A model generated the notes under the pieces. It saw nothing but the letters and a program-made list of their open reading frames with translations. It was not told where the DNA came from and did not search any database. 64,000 bases of DNA from Herbaspirillum sp. CF444. GTDB lineage: Bacteria > Pseudomonadota > Gammaproteobacteria > Burkholderiales > Burkholderiaceae_D. The translations under genes and the position numbers were made by a program. Location of the stretch: the NCBI RefSeq assembly GCF_000282135.1, contig NZ_AKJW01000018.1, positions 1 through 64,000 of the forward strand. The letters run 5' to 3'. Below are positions 55,770 through 64,000 of the stretch, piece by piece; positions within the stretch are counted from its first letter, which is position 1, and each line of letters begins with the position of its first letter.

Positions 55770-56333
55770 ATGCTGAAATTTCTCGACCACTTGGAAGAGT
55801 GGATCATTGCAACGCTGATGGCGACGGCGACCGTCATCATCTTCATCGCGGTGGTGCACCGCTATGCCTCCGGTTTGCCGATTCCCTGGCTGCAGGACGA
55901 ACTGATCCAGTTGAACACCAGCTGGGCGCAGGAGCTGTGCATCTACATGTTCGTATGGATGGCCAAGTTCGGTGCGGCTTACGGCGTGCGCACCGGCATC
56001 CACGTCGGCGTCGACGTGCTGATCAATCGCATGAGCGCGCCATGGCGCAGCAAGTTCGTGGTGTTCGGACTGCTGGCCGGCGCCTTGTTCACCGGCATCG
56101 TCGGCACGCTGGGCGCCGAGTTCGTCTGGGAAATCAGCCAGCATTCGAGCACCTCCGAAGTCCTGGAGCTGCCGATGTGGATGGTCTACATGTGCGTTCC
56201 CCTGGGTTCTTACCTGATGTGCTTCCGTTTCCTCCAGGTGGCCTGGGCCTTCATCAAGACCGGTGAATTGCCCAAGCACGACCATACCTACGTCGAAGGT
56301 CTGGACGAAGAAATCAGCGGAGGAAAAGCATGA
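55770..56333 (+). CDS. dctQ: TRAP transporter small membrane subunit
   Basis: A 187-residue four-helix membrane protein with the DctQ features: the early Glu in LEEWIIA, the cytosolic-edge block ELCIYMFVWMAKFGAAYGVRTG and hydrophobic helices to about residue 165. It overlaps dctM by 4 bp (ATGA), showing translational coupling of the two membrane subunits. Confidence 0.93.
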   Translation: MLKFLDHLEEWIIATLMATATVIIFIAVVHRYASGLPIPWLQDELIQLNTSWAQELCIYMFVWMAKFGAAYGVRTGIHVGVDVLINRMSAPWRSKFVVFGLLAGALFTGIVGTLGAEFVWEISQHSSTSEVLELPMWMVYMCVPLGSYLMCFRFLQVAWAFIKTGELPKHDHTYVEGLDEEISGGKA

Positions 56334-57610
56334 ACGCAGCCATCATTTTCATCCTGCTGTTCGGCCTGATGCTGACCGGCATGCCGGTCTCGATTTCGCT
56401 CGGCCTGACCGTCTTGACCTTCCTGTTCACGATGACGGACGTGCCGATCCAGTCGGTGGCATTGAAGTTGTTCACCGGAATCGAGAAGTTCGAAATCATG
56501 GCGATTCCGTTCTTCATCCTGGCCGGCAATTTCCTGACGCACGGCGGCGTGGCGCGCCGCATGATCAACTTCGCCACCTCCATGGTCGGTCACTGGCACG
56601 GCGGCCTGGCGCTGGCCGGCGTCATGGCATGCGCCTTGTTCGCCGCGGTATCCGGCTCGTCGCCGGCAACCGTGGTGGCGATCGGCTCGATCATCCTGCC
56701 GGCGATGGTGCGCCAGGGCTTCCCGAACAAGTTCGGCGCCGGCGTCATCACCACCTCGGGGGCATTGGGCATCCTGATCCCGCCGTCGATCGTGATGGTG
56801 ATGTATTCGGTGTCGACCAATACTTCGGTGGGAAAGCTGTTCATGGCCGGCGTCGTGCCGGGCCTGATGCTGGCGTTCCTGCTCGGCCTGACGACCTGGT
56901 ACCTGGCGCGCAAGCACAACTATCCGCGTCTGCCGAAGGCAAGCTGGGCCGAGCGCGCGGTGGCTTTTCGCAAGAGTTTCTGGGGCCTGTTCCTGATCGT
57001 CATCGTGATGGGCGGGATCTATAGCGGCGTGTTCACGCCGACGGAAGCGGCCGCGATGGCGGCGGTGTATGCGTTCATCATTGCGGTGTTCGTCTACAAG
57101 GACATGAGCCTGAGCAAGGTGCCCAAGGTCTTGCTGGATTCCGCTTCGATGTCGGCGATGCTGCTCTATATCATCACCAACGCGGTGCTGTTCTCCTTCC
57201 TGGTGACCAGCGAAAACATTCCGCAGGCGATGGCGGCGATGATCACCGACAGCGGCCTGGGGCCGATCGCTTTCCTGCTGGTGGTGAACGTGCTGCTGCT
57301 GCTGGCCGGCAACGTGATGGAGCCGTCGTCGATCGTGCTGATCATGGCGCCTATCCTGTTCCCGGTGGCGATGAAGCTGGGCATCGATCCGGTGCACTTC
57401 GGCATCCTGATCGTGGTCAACATGGAAGTCGGCATGTGCCATCCGCCGGTAGGCCTGAATTTGTACGTGGCGTCCGGCATCACCAAGATGGGCATCACCG
57501 AGCTGACCGTGGCGGTCATGCCGTGGCTGCTGACGATGCTGGCGTTCCTGGCCCTGGTGACCTATGTGCCGCAGATTTCGCTGTGGTTGCCGAATCTGGT
57601 GTTTGACTGA
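56330..57610 (+). CDS. dctM: TRAP transporter large membrane subunit
   Basis: A 426-residue sodium-coupled permease subunit of the ion-transporter superfamily with about twelve hydrophobic segments. Family signatures include GMPVSISLG near the start, AAVSGSSPATVVAIG, GILIPPSIVMVMY and the late EVGMCHPPVGLNLYV. It is the last gene of dctPQM; a terminator follows within 10 bases. Confidence 0.94.
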   Translation: MNAAIIFILLFGLMLTGMPVSISLGLTVLTFLFTMTDVPIQSVALKLFTGIEKFEIMAIPFFILAGNFLTHGGVARRMINFATSMVGHWHGGLALAGVMACALFAAVSGSSPATVVAIGSIILPAMVRQGFPNKFGAGVITTSGALGILIPPSIVMVMYSVSTNTSVGKLFMAGVVPGLMLAFLLGLTTWYLARKHNYPRLPKASWAERAVAFRKSFWGLFLIVIVMGGIYSGVFTPTEAAAMAAVYAFIIAVFVYKDMSLSKVPKVLLDSASMSAMLLYIITNAVLFSFLVTSENIPQAMAAMITDSGLGPIAFLLVVNVLLLLAGNVMEPSSIVLIMAPILFPVAMKLGIDPVHFGILIVVNMEVGMCHPPVGLNLYVASGITKMGITELTVAVMPWLLTMLAFLALVTYVPQISLWLPNLVFD

Positions 57611-57616
57611 CAAAAT

Positions 57617-57667
57617 GCCGCCGGAGCCTGCGGATGGCGGCTTCCGGCGGCGAGTTTGTTTTTTTGA
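57617..57667 (+). terminator. Intrinsic terminator of dctPQM
   Basis: A 9-bp stem GCCGCCGGA/TCCGGCGGC (57617-57625 and 57643-57651) followed by GAG and a run of T. It directly follows the dctM stop. Confidence 0.85.
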
Positions 57668-57927
57668 AATATTGCCAAAAAGTATGTTTTCGATTTGCGC
57701 AAAAAGTACTTTTAATGCGGGACAAGTACTGTTAAAGTGCGACCTTCGTCTGAAAAGACATCGGAATTTTTAGTCGCAGCTTAGTAACGATGTTGTTGTC
57801 GGTCATGCTTTAAAAAACGGAATTTAAAGTGGGTGATACATAACAAACGGTATTAATACCGAGGATACTGAGGAGACGTGGGTTCAAGAGACTGTTGAAA
57901 CGGCCGGAACGCACAGGGGTTAGTTTG

Positions 57928-57954
57928 AGGCGCATCGCGAGATGCGCCTTTTTT
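57928..57954 (+). terminator. Orphan intrinsic terminator (plus strand)
   Basis: A perfect 9-bp stem AGGCGCATC/GATGCGCCT with a GCGA tetraloop and six T. No annotated plus-strand gene ends here; on the minus strand no T-run follows, so it does not serve the convergent VOC gene. Confidence 0.8.
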
Positions 57955-57993
57955 ATTTCCGGGGCCGGATTTGTCGCCAGGCAGCGTCGGCAT

Positions 57994-58641
57994 TCATCCC
58001 GACAGGCCGAGCGGATGCATTCCGGTCGGGGTCTGTATCAGCGCCAGCAGGTGCGGCGTCTGGCCCGGCGCCGGGCGATGCATGGCGACGTGGCTTTGCA
58101 GGCCGATCAGCTTGAGGTTTTCGGTGATGACGTCGGCCTCGGGATGGAAACCTTCCAGCTTCACCAGCGAGCAGCCCTGGTCCGGCATGTCGTCGGTCGG
58201 ATGGCTGGAGGTGTTCCATTGAATCAGGCTGGGCATGACGCCGTTCATCACCGGTTTGCCGTCAAGGGGAATGGTGATGCGCCACTGCAGCGCGCCGCGG
58301 CTCATGTCTTCGACCGGGCCGAGCGGGATTTCGGAAGCCGCTGCGGCGGCATCGATGTCGTCGGTGCGCACCACCCAGCTCGCCAGGCGCGGCTTGCTGC
58401 CGGCGGGCAGATGATCCAGGCCGAACCAGCGGGCGCGTTCCGCCGGCGGCGCCGACGGGTTGACGGCAATCACTTCCAGATAAAATCCGCGTCCCAGTTT
58501 CAGCAGGGCATTATGGGTGCCGATGCGGGCATGTTCGCCGCCGGCCCGCGGCGAGACGCCCAGCGTTTGCTCGATGTAGGCGACCCCCTCGGCGAGCGTC
58601 GGGGCGGTGATGACAAGGTGATCGGCGTGGCTGACTGGCAT
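57994..58641 (-). CDS. Glyoxalase-like (VOC superfamily) protein
   Basis: A 215-residue protein of the Glyoxalase_3 type. It starts with ADHLVITAPTLAEGVAYIEQTLG, a typical VOC beta-alpha-beta unit with a candidate metal-ligand His, and LEVIAVNP provides an acidic second position. It is longer than lactoylglutathione lyase and belongs to a subfamily of unknown substrate. The gene is alone on its strand and converges with the orphan terminator region. Confidence 0.85.
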   Translation of the reverse strand: MPVSHADHLVITAPTLAEGVAYIEQTLGVSPRAGGEHARIGTHNALLKLGRGFYLEVIAVNPSAPPAERARWFGLDHLPAGSKPRLASWVVRTDDIDAAAAASEIPLGPVEDMSRGALQWRITIPLDGKPVMNGVMPSLIQWNTSSHPTDDMPDQGCSLVKLEGFHPEADVITENLKLIGLQSHVAMHRPAPGQTPHLLALIQTPTGMHPLGLSG

Positions 58642-58719
58642 GGGCGTAGTGTTCTTCTGTTGGATTGGCAGGGACCGGCGACGATGTGCTTAAATAGCGT
58701 ATTCCATTTTTATGTCTGA

Positions 58720-59220
58720 ATGATGAAGAATACCCAGGCGGGCGATATTTTTTCTGCCATCGTACACGTACCGTTCGGCGGGGTCGGCATTCGCACCTCG
58801 GCGGGCGTGATTCTGGAAATGGTGTACCTGCCCAAGCACTTCCGCGAAAAAGACGCCACCGATGCGCTGGCCGACAAGGCCGCGAAGCAGATTCTGCGTT
58901 ACATCGACAAGCCGGACTACAAGTTCAAATTGCCGCTGGCCGAGGTCGGTTCGGAATTCCAGCGCAAGGTCTGGACGGCGATTTCGTCGATTCCCCGTGG
59001 CGAAGTGCGCACCTACGGCCAGATCGCCAAGTTCATCCAGTCGGCGCCGCGTGCAGTCGGACAGGCCTGCGGCGCCAACTGGTTTCCATTGGTCGTTCCC
59101 TGTCATCGCGTGACCGCATCGGGCGGATTGGGGGGCTTTTCGCATCATGACGATGAGGACGGTTTTCCCCTGAGCGTGAAGCGCTGGCTGCTGGCGCACG
59201 AAGGCGTCGATGGCTACTGA
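58720..59220 (+). CDS. ogt: Methylated-DNA--protein-cysteine methyltransferase
   Basis: Suicide repair protein (166 residues) that removes alkyl groups from O6-alkylguanine. The acceptor Cys128 is in PCHRV, with the Arg-finger region SAPRAVGQACGAN just before. The N-terminal part is short, as in Ogt-type enzymes, and there is no Ada regulatory domain. The end overlaps the start of xerD by 11 bp. Confidence 0.9.
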   Translation: MMKNTQAGDIFSAIVHVPFGGVGIRTSAGVILEMVYLPKHFREKDATDALADKAAKQILRYIDKPDYKFKLPLAEVGSEFQRKVWTAISSIPRGEVRTYGQIAKFIQSAPRAVGQACGANWFPLVVPCHRVTASGGLGGFSHHDDEDGFPLSVKRWLLAHEGVDGY

Positions 59221-60223
59221 AGCAGACAAGACCGTCAAGCCCCGCAAATCCGCCAAGCCTGCCCAGACCGCCAAGCCCGCGTCGAAATCGCGCAAGACAG
59301 CCGCCGGCAAGGCGCCCAAGGTCGAGGCCACCGGCGCCAGCCTGGCCGCCATCGACGAGTTTTGCGACACCTTGTGGCTGGAAGACGGTCTCGCCAAGAA
59401 TTCGCTGGAAGCTTACCGGCGCGACATGACGCTGTTCGCACACTGGCTGCAGACGCAGCGCCACAAGGATTTGCTGGCCACAACCGCGGACGACCTCAAC
59501 GCCTATTTCGCCGCGCGCCATGCCGACACCAAGCCCAGCTCGGCCAATCGCCGGCTGGCGGTGCTCAAGCGTTTCTTCCTGCTGGCGCTGCGCCAGAATC
59601 GCATCACCGAAGATCCCTGCCTGCGCCTGCGCTCGGCCAAGCAGCCGCCGCGTTTTCCCAAGGTGCTGTCGGAAGGCCAGGTCGAGGCCCTGCTGGCGGC
59701 GCCGGACGTATCCACGCCGCTGGGCCTGCGCGACCGGACCATGCTGGAGCTGATGTACGCCAGCGGCTTGCGCGTGTCGGAGCTGGTGTTGCTCAAGTCG
59801 GTGGAAGTCGGCATGAACGAGGGCGTGCTGCGCATCACCGGCAAGGGCAATAAAACGCGCCTCGTGCCTTTCGGCGAAGAAGCGCGCAGCTGGATCGAGC
59901 GCTACCTGCGCGACGGCCGTCCGCAGATCCTGGAAGGCCAGATCGACGACGCCTTGTTCGTCACCGCGCGCGGCGGCGCCATGACGCGCCAGATGTTCTG
60001 GACGCTGATCAAGAAATACGCGTTGCAAGGCGACATCCGCGCACCGTTGTCGCCGCACACCTTGCGCCACGCCTTCGCCACGCATCTGCTGAACCACGGC
60101 GCCGATTTGCGCGTGGTGCAGTTGCTGCTGGGACATGCGGATATTTCCACCACCCAGATCTATACCCACGTGGCGCGCGAGCGGCTGAAAAAACTGCACG
60201 CCGAACATCATCCTCGTGGTTGA
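59210..60223 (+). CDS. xerD: Tyrosine recombinase XerD
   Basis: Site-specific recombinase that resolves chromosome dimers at dif with XerC. All catalytic residues are present: Arg188, Lys212, His283, Arg286, His309 and Tyr318. The N-terminal SAM-like core-binding domain starts at about residue 43. The first 42 residues are a Lys/Ala/Pro-rich extension not usual in XerD. XerD rather than XerC is suggested by the ogt neighbour and by similarity, but the two are close. Confidence 0.9.
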   Translation: MATEADKTVKPRKSAKPAQTAKPASKSRKTAAGKAPKVEATGASLAAIDEFCDTLWLEDGLAKNSLEAYRRDMTLFAHWLQTQRHKDLLATTADDLNAYFAARHADTKPSSANRRLAVLKRFFLLALRQNRITEDPCLRLRSAKQPPRFPKVLSEGQVEALLAAPDVSTPLGLRDRTMLELMYASGLRVSELVLLKSVEVGMNEGVLRITGKGNKTRLVPFGEEARSWIERYLRDGRPQILEGQIDDALFVTARGGAMTRQMFWTLIKKYALQGDIRAPLSPHTLRHAFATHLLNHGADLRVVQLLLGHADISTTQIYTHVARERLKKLHAEHHPRG

Positions 60224-60285
60224 GCGGTCAGCGGTAAAAGTGGTGGCATAATGTGCGCCAACTCAGGGTTCCGCAAGCGTATTAA

Positions 60286-60780
60286 ATGAGCTCCAGAAAA
60301 GACCACATCTCCGAAACTCCCGCCACGCAGTTCCTGCGCAAGCAGGGCGTTGCCTTTACCGAACATCCTTACGCTTACGAAGAGCACGGCGGCACCAGCG
60401 TGTCGGCGCGCGAACTGGGCGTGGACGAGCACAGCGTGGTCAAGACGCTGGTGATGCAGGACGAGGCCGCCAAGCCCATGCTGGTGCTGATGCACGGCGA
60501 CCGCAAAGTCTCGACCAAGAACCTGGCGCGCCAGATCGGCTGCAAGTCGGTGGAGCCCTGCAAGCCCGAGGTGGCCAACCGCCATTCGGGTTTCCTGATC
60601 GGCGGCACCTCGCCGTTCGGCACGCGCAAGGCCATGCCGGTGTATGTCGAAGGCAGCATCCTTGAATTGCCGAAGATTTACATCAATGGCGGGCGTCGCG
60701 GTTTCCTGATCGGCATCGCACCGGAAGTGATCGTCAAGGTCTTGCCCGGCAAACCTGTACACTGCGCGCTGGAAGAATAA
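60286..60780 (+). CDS. ybaK: Cys-tRNA(Pro) deacylase YbaK/EbsC
   Basis: A 164-residue trans-editing domain protein that hydrolyses mischarged Cys-tRNA(Pro). It carries the conserved Lys in [10 protein letters not shown], the [10 protein letters not shown] block and the [17 protein letters not shown] segment of the family. It lies 62 bases after xerD and 67 before plsY, all rightward. Confidence 0.94.
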   Translation: MSSRKDHISETPATQFLRKQGVAFTEHPYAYEEHGGTSVSARELGVDEHSVVKTLVMQDEAAKPMLVLMHGDRKVSTKNLARQIGCKSVEPCKPEVANRHSGFLIGGTSPFGTRKAMPVYVEGSILELPKIYINGGRRGFLIGIAPEVIVKVLPGKPVHCALEE

Positions 60781-60847
60781 GCAATCCAAAGCCGCTGCAA
60801 TACAGAGGCGGCATAGAGAAGAAAACAAGAGAGTAAAAGAGGAACAG

Positions 60848-61456
60848 ATGAATACAGTATTGTTTGCAATTGCAGCCTACCTGATCGGCTCCATTTCCTT
60901 CGCGGTCGTCGTGAGCAAGGCCTTCGGCTTGTCCGATCCGCGCACCTACGGTTCCAAGAATCCGGGCGCTACCAACGTCCTGCGCAGCGGCAACAAGAAA
61001 GCCGCCGTACTGACCCTGATCGGCGACGGTTTCAAAGGCTGGCTGGCAGTCTGGCTGGCCATGAAGTTCGGTCCGCAATACGGCGTCGACGACACCGGCA
61101 TCGCGCTGGTGACGATCGCGGTCTTCTTGGGTCACCTGTGGCCGGTGTTCTTCCGCTTCGTCGGCGGCAAGGGCGTGGCGACCGCGCTGGGCATCCTGCT
61201 GGCGCTCAATGTCTGGCTCGGCGTCGCAACGTTGGTGACCTGGCTGGTGATCGCCTACGCCTTCCGTTACTCCTCGCTGGCGGCGCTGATCGCCAGCGTG
61301 TTTGCACCGTTCTATTACGGCTTGCTGTTCGGCAGCGCCGACGGCATCCTGCTGGCGGTGCTGGCAATGAGCGCCTTGCTGATCTATCGCCATCGCAAGA
61401 ACATCGCCAATCTGCTGGCCGGCAAGGAAAGCAAGATCGGTTCGAAGAAGAAGTAA
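60848..61456 (+). CDS. plsY: Acyl-phosphate:glycerol-3-phosphate acyltransferase
   Basis: Inner-membrane enzyme (202 residues) for the first acylation of glycerol-3-phosphate using acyl-phosphate from PlsX. The motifs GSKNPGATN (about 35-43), [18 protein letters not shown] and a third late segment are intact, with about five to seven hydrophobic segments. AGAGGA precedes the ATG. It works upstream of PlsC, whose gene is at 15.3 kb. Confidence 0.95.
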   Translation: MNTVLFAIAAYLIGSISFAVVVSKAFGLSDPRTYGSKNPGATNVLRSGNKKAAVLTLIGDGFKGWLAVWLAMKFGPQYGVDDTGIALVTIAVFLGHLWPVFFRFVGGKGVATALGILLALNVWLGVATLVTWLVIAYAFRYSSLAALIASVFAPFYYGLLFGSADGILLAVLAMSALLIYRHRKNIANLLAGKESKIGSKKK

Positions 61457-61473
61457 ATGTTTCCCCGGATGTG

Positions 61474-61502
61474 AAAAAGCCCGGTTCATGCCGGGCTTTT
61501 TT
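61474..61502. terminator. Bidirectional intrinsic terminator between plsY and tsaD
   Basis: A 7-bp stem AGCCCGG/CCGGGCT with a 6-nt loop, flanked by five A on the left and six T on the right, so it serves both convergent genes. Confidence 0.88.
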
Positions 61503-61522
61503 CATGCGCCAAAGAATCCGAT

Positions 61523-62554
61523 TCAGGCCTGGATACGCAGTTCATCCAGCGGCCAGCGCGGTCGCACGCTGAAGGCATAATCGCGTTTGGCGGCTTCGGG
61601 GTGTTCCTGCAAGCGCATGGCGCCGGCGAAGGCGATCATCGCGCCGTTGTCGGTGCAGAACTCCAGCTCCGGATAAAACACCTGATAGCGGCGCTTTGCC
61701 GCCGCAGCGTTCAGGGCCTCGCGCAACTGCTTGTTGGCGCCGACGCCGCCGGCGATCACCAGGCGCTTCATGCCGGTGTGCTTGAGCGCATTCATGCACT
61801 TGGCGACCAGCACGTCGACGATGGCGTCGACGAAGGCGCGCGCGATGTTGGCCTTGTCCTGTTCGCAGATGTTGGTGGTCTGGTTCTTGACGACGGTCAG
61901 GACGGCGGTCTTGAGGCCGGAAAAGCTGAAGTCGAAGTTCTTGGAGTGCAGCATCGGACGCGGCAACTGATATGCGCCGGGGTCGCCGAATTCCGCCAGT
62001 CGCGAAATCGCCGGTCCGCCCGGATAGCCGAGGCCGAGCAGCTTGGCCGATTTGTCGAAGGCTTCGCCGGCGGCGTCGTCGAGCGTTTCGCCGAGCAGTT
62101 CATATCGACCGACGCCGTCCACGCGCATCAATTGCGTGTGACCGCCCGACACGAGCAAGGCAACGAATGGAAATTGCGGCGGATTGGACGACAGCAGCGG
62201 CGACAGCAAATGGCCTTCCAGGTGATGCACGCCGACCACCGGCTTGTCCAGCGACAGAGCAAGTCCGCACGCTACCGACGCGCCGACCAGCAGCGCGCCG
62301 GCCAAGCCGGGACCTTGCGTGTAGGCGATGGCGTCGATATCGTTGCGGGCGATGCCGCTTTTTTCGAATACCTGCCTTAGCAAAGGAATGGCGCGCCGCA
62401 CGTGATCGCGCGAGGCCAGCTCGGGGACGACGCCGCCGTATTCCTCGTGCATCGCGATTTGCGAATGCAGGGCGTGGGCGAGCAGGCCTTTTTGCGTGTC
62501 GTATAACGCCAGGCCGGTTTCATCGCAGGAAGATTCGACACCGAGAACTATCAT
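61523..62554 (-). CDS. tsaD: tRNA N6-adenosine threonylcarbamoyltransferase
   Basis: Catalytic subunit for t6A37 formation, working with TsaB and TsaE. From the ATG at 62554 ([14 protein letters not shown]) the protein has 343 residues. The metal-binding His111 and His115 are in HHLEGHL, and the [16 protein letters not shown] block is intact. The open frame extends some 360 codons upstream, antisense to ybiB, and is rejected. The gene converges with plsY and is divergent from ybiB. Confidence 0.95.
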   Translation of the reverse strand: MIVLGVESSCDETGLALYDTQKGLLAHALHSQIAMHEEYGGVVPELASRDHVRRAIPLLRQVFEKSGIARNDIDAIAYTQGPGLAGALLVGASVACGLALSLDKPVVGVHHLEGHLLSPLLSSNPPQFPFVALLVSGGHTQLMRVDGVGRYELLGETLDDAAGEAFDKSAKLLGLGYPGGPAISRLAEFGDPGAYQLPRPMLHSKNFDFSFSGLKTAVLTVVKNQTTNICEQDKANIARAFVDAIVDVLVAKCMNALKHTGMKRLVIAGGVGANKQLREALNAAAAKRRYQVFYPELEFCTDNGAMIAFAGAMRLQEHPEAAKRDYAFSVRPRWPLDELRIQA

Positions 62555-62701
62555 TGCAGCAGGGAAAACAGTGAGAACGCTGATGCGTCCGAAGGCGCTA
62601 TTGTAAAGGAAAGGCGCCTGCCGCCCCGGCAGCGGACAATGAATCGTGCTTGGTGTACCCTTGCGCACATGAAAAATGAGAGCAATGGACGAGAGTAAAC
62701 C

Positions 62702-63676
62702 ATGACGGATGCAAAGGACACAGGCGTAGAAATGCTGGCCGCGGCTCGCTTCATCAAGGAAATCGGCCGTGGCAAGGACGGCGCGCGCAGTCTGTCGCGC
62801 GAGGATGCGGCGCAGCTGTACGGCGCGATGCTGGACGGCCGCGTCAGCGATCTTGAGCTGGGCGCGATTCTGCTGTCCATGCGCGTCAAGGGAGAATCGG
62901 TGGAAGAGATCGCCGGCTTCCTCGATGCATCCGAAGCCTCGTTCACGCCGCTGCAGGCGCCGCCGGGTAAATACGCGCCGGTCATCATCCCCAGCTACAA
63001 CGGTTCGCGTCACATGGCCAACCTGACGCCGTTGCTGGCGCTGCTGCTGGCGCGTGAAGGCGTGCCCGTGCTCATGCATGGCGTCACGCATGATCCGCAG
63101 CGCGTCACCAGTGCGGAGATTTTTGAAGCGCTCGGCATCCATCACGCCAAGAGCGTGGAAGAGGCGCAGGCGGCATTGGCGCGCGGCGAGCCGGCGTTCA
63201 TGCCGATCCAGTCGCTGGCGCCGAAGATGGCGCGCTTGCTGGCGATGCGCCGCGTGCTGGGCGTGCGCAACTCGACGCATACGCTGGTCAAGATCATGCA
63301 GCCGTTCGCCGGTCCGGCATTGCGATTGACCTCTTACACGCATCCCGAATATCTGGAGATGCTGGCGGCCTATTTCGTTGCTGCTGCACCGCATGCGCGC
63401 GGCGATGCATTCCTGATGCGCGGCACCGAAGGCGAGACGGTCGCCAACGCGCGGCGCGCGCAACAGATCGACTGGTTCCATGCCGGGCAGCGCACGCTGT
63501 TGGTGGAAAAGCAAAAGGTGGCGGAAGATATCCCGGACTTGCCCGAAGGCCGCGATGCGGAAGCGACTGCGCGCTGGATCAAGGCTGTGCTGGCGGGAGA
63601 AAAATCCGTGCCCGAGGCGGTCGTGGAGCAGGTGGAACATTGCGCGGCAGTCGCAGGGGAGATTGCTGCGAGGTAA
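62702..63676 (+). CDS. ybiB: YbiB-like DNA-binding protein (TrpD2 family)
   Basis: A 324-residue protein with the fold of anthranilate phosphoribosyltransferase (class III glycosyltransferase family), but of the YbiB/TrpD2 branch that binds DNA rather than making tryptophan. The N-terminal helical domain (about 10-75) contains [31 protein letters not shown]; the larger alpha/beta domain includes [21 protein letters not shown] in place of the TrpD catalytic loop. It is divergent from tsaD, with a 147-bp spacer. Confidence 0.88.
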   Translation: MTDAKDTGVEMLAAARFIKEIGRGKDGARSLSREDAAQLYGAMLDGRVSDLELGAILLSMRVKGESVEEIAGFLDASEASFTPLQAPPGKYAPVIIPSYNGSRHMANLTPLLALLLAREGVPVLMHGVTHDPQRVTSAEIFEALGIHHAKSVEEAQAALARGEPAFMPIQSLAPKMARLLAMRRVLGVRNSTHTLVKIMQPFAGPALRLTSYTHPEYLEMLAAYFVAAAPHARGDAFLMRGTEGETVANARRAQQIDWFHAGQRTLLVEKQKVAEDIPDLPEGRDAEATARWIKAVLAGEKSVPEAVVEQVEHCAAVAGEIAAR

Positions 63677-63805
63677 GTTGGCGCGACAATATCGGACGGT
63701 CAGTCAGGCAATGCAGGCAAACAAATTGAACGAACGATGCAAGCGAGCAAAAGTGCTGCACTCGTATCTTGTTCCGTTGCTGAAACAGCGATCGGAAATG
63801 GACGA

Positions 63806-64000
63806 TCAGGCTTTGGTTTTTGGAGCAGCTTTTATTGCCGCAGGCGAAGTAACTTGCGCGAAGGCAAAGATCACTTCCTTGACGATTTTGCGTTGCGGCG
63901 CGGGGAGATTGATGAAGGCTTCGAAAGCTTCCCGTTCGCGGTAGCCGATGGCTTCTTCCCAGCGAGCGCGGCGCTTGTCGATGCGTTTGCCGATCTCTTC
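63806..64000 (-). CDS. C-terminal part of an unidentified protein (cut by the window edge)
   Basis: A leftward frame of 64 codons runs in from the right edge and ends with TGA at 63806-63808. The visible part is helical and charged (KRIDKRRARWEEAIGYRERE, then LPAPQRKIVKEVIFAFAQV) and ends in an Ala/Lys tail. I do not recognise the family. The 129 bases between it and ybiB show nothing distinctive. Confidence 0.7.
   Translation of the reverse strand, partial: EEIGKRIDKRRARWEEAIGYREREAFEAFINLPAPQRKIVKEVIFAFAQVTSPAAIKAAPKTKA

Larger units (their letters stand above)
57611..57993. other. Region downstream of dctM with two plus-strand terminators and no recognised gene
   Basis: After the dctM terminator (57617-57667) about 260 AT-rich bases hold a 14-bp palindrome CGGTATTAATACCG (57848-57861), a GAGGAG near 57870 and a second rho-independent terminator (57928-57954) on the plus strand. 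The only frame after the GAGGAG is six codons long. A short noncoding RNA ending at the second terminator would fit. Confidence 0.5.

Noticed and set aside
62555-63640. N-terminal extension of the tsaD open frame
   Set aside because: It runs antisense through ybiB. TsaD proteins start at [14 protein letters not shown], which lies at 62554.

Overview
The window reads as a contiguous piece of a betaproteobacterial chromosome, most likely from the Oxalobacteraceae and close to Herbaspirillum. This is inferred from protein character and gene order (glyQ-glyS-gmhB-plsC, miaB-phoH-ybeY / corC-lnt, mutL-miaA, lptD-surA-pdxA-rsmA). Coding density is high, codon use looks GC-rich, and no phage, plasmid, CRISPR array or complete insertion sequence was seen. 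Nearly all genes are housekeeping or envelope genes, with signalling genes set between them.

0-11 kb: upp, a UbiH-family hydroxylase, pepP and the MurNAc-recycling pair murU/amgK run leftwards. The outer-membrane biogenesis run lptD-surA-pdxA-rsmA runs rightwards. 11-14 kb: an XRE regulator with two palindromic operator candidates, a perfect 28-bp inverted repeat at its stop codon, a chemoreceptor (MCP) and glyoxalase I. 14-22 kb: leftward block of a YgjP-like metallopeptidase, plsC, gmhB, glyS, glyQ, lnt and corC. 22.5-24.9 kb: an accessory insert (MxKDx-repeat protein, Mo-oxidoreductase, cytochrome b561, a small unlisted zf-HC2 gene) that splits the usual miaB-phoH-ybeY-corC-lnt run. Two copies of an ECF-type promoter motif diverge inside it.

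24.9-32.8 kb: ybeY-phoH-miaB, a LysR/isochorismatase divergent pair, an OmpR-type response regulator interrupted by a frameshift on nine adenines and followed by a diguanylate cyclase, tRNA-Met and miaA. 32.8-43.2 kb: mutL, a Cache-type MCP, a large PAS-GAF-GGDEF-EAL protein, a 45-codon mini-MCP, dedA and a third MCP. 43.6-50.8 kb: amiC, tsaE, queG, a penicillin-acylase-family Ntn hydrolase, and an SDR/AraC divergent pair. 50.9-57.6 kb: the dctSR two-component system with an AEC transporter, divergent from the TRAP transporter dctPQM. 57.6-64 kb: an orphan terminator region, a glyoxalase-like protein, ogt, xerD, ybaK, plsY, tsaD, ybiB and a partial gene.

The most unusual item is the 45-codon gene at 40325-40462. 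It joins the first residues of a chemoreceptor directly to a chemoreceptor C-terminal tail ending in the CheR/CheB-docking pentapeptide, with nothing of the sensor, membrane or signalling domains between them. It has its own Shine-Dalgarno sequence and a plausible sigma-28-like promoter. Other points for follow-up are the A9 frameshift in the response regulator, the divergent ECF-type promoters with an orphan anti-sigma-like protein, the 87-bp MITE-like palindrome, and an orphan terminator and palindrome region behind dctM.
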